Program-made: the position numbers and the translations under genes
Shown here: in pieces, positions 60,565 through 64,000 of the stretch
Layout: each line of letters starts with the position of its first letter
How positions within the stretch are numbered: position 1 is the stretch's first letter
Origin: Pectobacterium parmentieri
GTDB taxonomy: Bacteria; Pseudomonadota; Gammaproteobacteria; Enterobacterales; Enterobacteriaceae
Direction of reading: 5' to 3'
Length of the DNA: 64,000 bases
Assembly: GCF_001742145.1 (NCBI RefSeq)
Contig: NZ_CP015749.1
Span: 4,154,001 to 4,218,000 of the forward strand
Notes under the pieces: generated by a model
What the model was told of the DNA's origin: nothing
Databases searched by the model: none
What the model saw: the letters and a program-made list of their open reading frames with translations, nothing else

Positions 60565-62256
60565 ATGACGCACCCGCAAGCCGCTTCTCTGGCTATTGGT
60601 ATCGATCTGGGCACGACAAACAGCCTGATTAGCGTTTGGCAAAATGGTGAGGCCCGCCTGATACCGAATGCGCTGAATGATAACTTCACCCCCTCGGCTA
60701 TCAGCATTGATGAAGACGGTAGTATCCTGGTGGGTAAACCTGCGATTTCCCGCTTGACGACGCACCCACAGGTGTCGGCGTCGCTGTTTAAGCGCTACAT
60801 GGGGAGCAAGAAAACCTTCAGACTTGGGGATAAAACATTCTCTCCTGCTGAGTTGTCGGCCATGGTGCTGAAATCGCTCAAAGCTGATGCAGAAAGTTAC
60901 CTTGGGCATCCCATCAAGGATGTGGTGATCTCTGTGCCCGCCTATTTCAGCGATGAACAGCGTAAGCAGACGCGTTTTGCGGCGGAACTGGCAGAGTTGA
61001 ATGCGGTTCGCTTAATCAATGAACCCACCGCCGCTTCTATGGCCTACGGCTTACACACGCAGGAACTGGGACGCACGCTGGTCTTCGACCTAGGCGGGGG
61101 GACTTTCGACGTCAGCGTGTTGGAATACGCCTTTCCGTTGATCGAAGTGCATAGCTCGGCGGGCGACAATTATCTGGGTGGCGAAGATTTCACACAGGCT
61201 GTGGTGAAAACCTGCCTGAATGCGTGGAAACTTGAGGATTCGGTGATTCCCGCGACCGATCTGGCGCGCCTTTACAGCCATGCTGAAGCGCTGAAATGTC
61301 AGCCCGGTTTTCCGTCTCAATCAAATGAACTGGTATGGCACTGGCGCGAAGAAGACTGGCGCATCGTGCTGGATAATGACGCGATCGAAGCCGCATGGCT
61401 GCCGTTGATGAACCGTATTCGTGCGCCGATAGAGCAGGCATTGCACGATGCTCGCCTGAAACCAGAGCAGCTAGACCACGTGGTGTTGGTTGGTGGGGCA
61501 TCGAAGATGTCGATTATCCAGAAGCTGGTGGTCAGGCTGTTTGGCAAATTGCCTTATCAGCATCTGGATGCGGATACCGTTGTTGCCAAAGGCGCGGCGG
61601 TACAGGCCGCCTGCCGGTTACGTGAGCAGGACATTGAAGAGGTGATCCTGACAGACGTTTGTCCGTACACCCTCGGTATTAAAACTGCCAACGATCGGCA
61701 AAACGGCCTGTTCTCCCCGATACTGGAGCGCAATACGGTGGTGCCGACCTCGCGGGTAGAAACATTTTCCACGGGTTCACCCGGGCAGGACAGCATCTGC
61801 ATCGCGATCTATCAGGGGGAAAGCCCTTATGTCGATAACAACGTGTTTATCGATGAATTCACCATGCCGATAAAAGCGAAATCCTATAAGCAATCTATTG
61901 AGGTGCGTTTCAGCTATGACATCAATGGGTTGCTGGAAGTGGATGTTAACCTGCCGGACAGCGGTGATAATTTCACGAAAGTGATCGACCGTAGCCCGAC
62001 GGGGCTCAGTGCCGAGCAACAGCAGAAAAGCCATCAGAAACTGCAAACGTTGAAGATCCACCCCAGAGACAATCTGATGAATCGTAATCTGCTGGCGCGA
62101 CTGGAAAAAGCCTGGGCGCAGACGCGTCTGGAAGAACGGGAACAGATCGGCTTCTGGCTGCGTGACTTTGAACAGGTGCTGGTGGAGCAATACGCCCCGG
62201 CAATTGATGAAACACGGCAGCGTATTGAGCAGTATCTGGATGAGGTGTCCTGCTAA
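60565..62256 (+). CDS. hscC: HscC, DnaK-type Hsp70 chaperone
   Basis: HscC is a specialised Hsp70 whose E. coli form interacts with sigma-70 and with the J-proteins DjlB/DjlC. The 563-residue protein has the Hsp70 ATPase domain (about 1-370): IGIDLGTTNSLISVW, VISVPAYFSDEQRKQT, INEPTAASMAYGL, VFDLGGGTFDVSVLEY and VLVGGASKM. A shortened substrate domain follows (about 380-560, with SFDV-like strands and GLLEVDVNL). It lacks the EEVD-type acidic tail of DnaK. The TTAAGGAATAACAGC leader gives a good ribosome site. It is convergent with a probable partner protein gene. Confidence 0.94.
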   Translation: MTHPQAASLAIGIDLGTTNSLISVWQNGEARLIPNALNDNFTPSAISIDEDGSILVGKPAISRLTTHPQVSASLFKRYMGSKKTFRLGDKTFSPAELSAMVLKSLKADAESYLGHPIKDVVISVPAYFSDEQRKQTRFAAELAELNAVRLINEPTAASMAYGLHTQELGRTLVFDLGGGTFDVSVLEYAFPLIEVHSSAGDNYLGGEDFTQAVVKTCLNAWKLEDSVIPATDLARLYSHAEALKCQPGFPSQSNELVWHWREEDWRIVLDNDAIEAAWLPLMNRIRAPIEQALHDARLKPEQLDHVVLVGGASKMSIIQKLVVRLFGKLPYQHLDADTVVAKGAAVQAACRLREQDIEEVILTDVCPYTLGIKTANDRQNGLFSPILERNTVVPTSRVETFSTGSPGQDSICIAIYQGESPYVDNNVFIDEFTMPIKAKSYKQSIEVRFSYDINGLLEVDVNLPDSGDNFTKVIDRSPTGLSAEQQQKSHQKLQTLKIHPRDNLMNRNLLARLEKAWAQTRLEEREQIGFWLRDFEQVLVEQYAPAIDETRQRIEQYLDEVSC

Positions 62257-62269
62257 CGTGCGTCTAATT

Positions 62270-62300
62270 GGGCGGTACGTGCTGTACCGCCCGAATCATT
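62270..62300. terminator. Terminator between hscC and the convergent gene
   Basis: GGGCGGTAC-GTGCT-GTACCGCCC followed by GAATCATTTT, 14 bp after the hscC stop. It can serve both convergent genes. Confidence 0.8.
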
Positions 62301-62304
62301 TTCA

Positions 62305-63999
62305 TCAGGCAAACGTGGTATCGGTGTCGGCTTTCTTGCCGCGCGGCGGTGGACCGAATTTATTCCAGCGGTTAAGGCTTGGCGCCAGCAGTGGGATCAG
62401 CAAACATACCGGTATGAGTAGGCTGAAGAAACTCATACCCCATGGCGCACGAACGCCGACATCGTTATAGCGGCGACGCACGGCACTCAGTAAATTGCAG
62501 ACCATTAGCACCATCAGTAGCCCTTCAATATACGGCGGTGGCGACCCTAGCCAGTCGCTTGCTCGGTAAAGACAATAACTCCCCAATCCACCTTGTATCA
62601 GGAAACCGATACGACCAATGCGTGTGTTGGTGCGCCAAAATTGCCACCAGTCGCTTTTTCTGGCCTGCAGTAGGCTGAACTGACGTTCTCGCCGATCGGT
62701 GCATTGCAGCAGCACTTTTGCGATCAATTTCAGCGTGATGTCTTCATGCGGATAGAACAGATGTTCGGTTAAAAAGCGTTGATCGCTATTATCAAATAAG
62801 TATTCGTGATTCTTCGCGTAGCTTTGAATCAACTGGCCGACGAGCGTGATGCGTTTGTCGTCAGAGAGCTGTTTTAATGGTTTTTCCAGCTCATCCGATT
62901 CTTCGATAAAGGCGGTACGAATATCATCTTCCTGCTGTGTTTCAACGGGTAGATCTGCCAGCCGCTCACGGTGTTGCCCTGCTTGTTCTTCGTCCCCCAT
63001 CAAGGCGTAAAACGCGTGGAAAAAGATCTGATAGATGAGGGGGGATTTCGCTAGCTCTGCTTGCCAGCGATCATCGGTAAGATAAAAATGGCTGGCGGCG
63101 GACTCGCCATAAATTTCCCCGCTGGTGAGATATTCCTCGATAGAGACAGGGAAATTCATCCAACAGTGATAGTGCAGCGGGTCAGTGAGCACTAGCTGCT
63201 TTTTCAGCGGCGTGGCCGCATCGCCATCGCGGCATTCCGCCTTGCGGAAGAGTCGAGAAAGTGAGTGTGCTGGGTGGGTTAAAGCCAGTTCGGGTAGCAC
63301 CGACTGGCGCGGTAAACCCAGACAAGATATTGGATCGGTCATCATTAATGCAATGAAGATAGCCTGCCTCAGTTCCTCTCTGGCGCTGAGATCCTGCGGC
63401 GTATTTCCCCCTTGCGGTGCCAGAGAGACATCACACGCGTAACGTGCGGACAGTTCGACCAGACAATCGTTGATTGGGTCGATTTCCTCCGTGTGGATGC
63501 TGCTGCTATACAGCTTGTTAAGCTGGTTCAGCGACAGCGGGCGCCATTGCCGCAACCAGGCTTGCACTTGCAGCCAGGCGGACGATTTCTGGTCGGTACA
63601 CGCGCTCGGCAATTCTTCTTCTGACTCTGAATACAGCCACTCCGTGAAGGTGTGAATCGCCCCGGAGGTTTTCAGCCAGGATAAGCGCTGCCTCGCCTGA
63701 AACTGCAACCCTTGTAAGATCAACGCATACAGCGGTTCATCGGGCAACGGCTGCGCCAGAATATCCTGTAACAAGTGCTCATTACCCACGGTTAACATAC
63801 AGGCGTGCCAGTACAGGCGATCCTGAATCGTGTCCCCGCTATGTAGCAGCAAGTGCTGATAGATGCCTCGCAGATCCTGTTTTCCCAGCTTCCAGAGCGT
63901 GTAGCTTTTCGCCATGGGCGACAGCGGCAATTTCAGCGCTTCTCCCCAGCGAATCAGCATGTGGGTATTGTGCTGTGAAATGAAGAAACGCTGGCGTGG
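62305..63999 (-). CDS. Probable HscC-associated J-domain-type membrane protein (5' end outside window)
   Basis: The frame is open to the window edge, giving at least 564 residues without a visible start; the ATG at 63960 may be internal. The visible part is a long helical, Leu/Gln-rich region without repeats (residues about 1-460 of the fragment) and ends with hydrophobic helices (IGFLIQGGLGSYCLYR, YIEGLLMVLMVCNLLSAV and WGMSFFSLLIPVCLLIPLLA), so the C-terminus lies in the membrane. E. coli DjlB and DjlC, partners of HscC, also have an N-terminal J domain and C-terminal membrane helices. A J domain here would lie beyond the edge (HPD not seen). The assignment rests mainly on position next to hscC. 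Confidence 0.5.
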   Translation of the reverse strand, partial: PRQRFFISQHNTHMLIRWGEALKLPLSPMAKSYTLWKLGKQDLRGIYQHLLLHSGDTIQDRLYWHACMLTVGNEHLLQDILAQPLPDEPLYALILQGLQFQARQRLSWLKTSGAIHTFTEWLYSESEEELPSACTDQKSSAWLQVQAWLRQWRPLSLNQLNKLYSSSIHTEEIDPINDCLVELSARYACDVSLAPQGGNTPQDLSAREELRQAIFIALMMTDPISCLGLPRQSVLPELALTHPAHSLSRLFRKAECRDGDAATPLKKQLVLTDPLHYHCWMNFPVSIEEYLTSGEIYGESAASHFYLTDDRWQAELAKSPLIYQIFFHAFYALMGDEEQAGQHRERLADLPVETQQEDDIRTAFIEESDELEKPLKQLSDDKRITLVGQLIQSYAKNHEYLFDNSDQRFLTEHLFYPHEDITLKLIAKVLLQCTDRRERQFSLLQARKSDWWQFWRTNTRIGRIGFLIQGGLGSYCLYRASDWLGSPPPYIEGLLMVLMVCNLLSAVRRRYNDVGVRAPWGMSFFSLLIPVCLLIPLLAPSLNRWNKFGPPPRGKKADTDTTFA

Positions 64000-64000
64000 A

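Overview
The window looks like a chromosomal segment of a plant-associated soft-rot enterobacterium, most probably Pectobacterium (Pectobacteriaceae). This is inferred from gene order and from proteins that track E. coli K-12 orthologues closely but not identically. No database search was possible. Almost all of the window is ordinary enterobacterial core genome, with one clear foreign-looking insert.

Layout. 1-2406: end of the ribose operon (rbsB tail, rbsK, rbsR). 2407-8073: a complete rRNA operon (P1/P2 promoters, boxA, 16S, tRNA-Ile(GAT), tRNA-Ala(TGC), 23S, 5S, terminator). 8136-18085: mobB-mobA, yihD, srkA-dsbA, polA, the Spot 42 sRNA, engB, yihI, hemN. 18082-21067: an AT-rich accessory cassette with an IS3-family remnant on its left and a dispersed repeat on its right. 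21226-25729: the tiny gene yshB and the nitrogen operon glnA-glnL-glnG with two NtrC sites and a sigma-54 promoter. 26099-30223: typA, yihX, dtd, fabY. 30378-39631: yicH, xanP (with a PurR-like operator), then gmk-rpoZ-spoT-trmH-recG. 39955-43788: ligB, eptB, tRNA-Pro(TGG). 44154-47642: an Ail/OmpX-like outer membrane protein, a CSS-motif/EAL c-di-GMP phosphodiesterase, yhiN. 47911-52472: pitA, uspB/uspA, gdhA. 52660-58819: an FAD oxidoreductase, a periplasmic 5'-nucleotidase-like enzyme, rsmJ-prlC. 59074-64000: two unrecognised small genes, a YghW-like gene, hscC, and a convergent probable HscC-partner membrane protein cut by the window edge.

The most interesting region is 18799-21014, a compact five-gene operon. 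It encodes (1) a 101-residue secreted precursor ending in a twin CX3C motif plus a C-terminal cysteine, (2) an 83-residue charged helical protein, (3) a stand-alone [2Fe-2S] ferredoxin strikingly like chloroplast ferredoxin, (4) an exported protein with a twin-arginine-like signal and (5) a DsbA-fold thiol oxidoreductase with a CGKC active site. Genes 2/3 and 4/5 overlap. I know of no described system with this composition. A dedicated redox or disulfide maturation cassette for a secreted peptide is the leading inference, and a link to the ferredoxin piracy and ferredoxin-bacteriocin biology known in Pectobacterium is an alternative.

Other points of note are a MITE-like repeat family (three full copies and one short palindromic copy) that sits inside two operons, the unlisted yshB gene, a perfect PurR-type palindrome before xanP, three tandem 13-bp repeats between uspB and uspA, and a signal peptide on the NAD-dependent ligase LigB.
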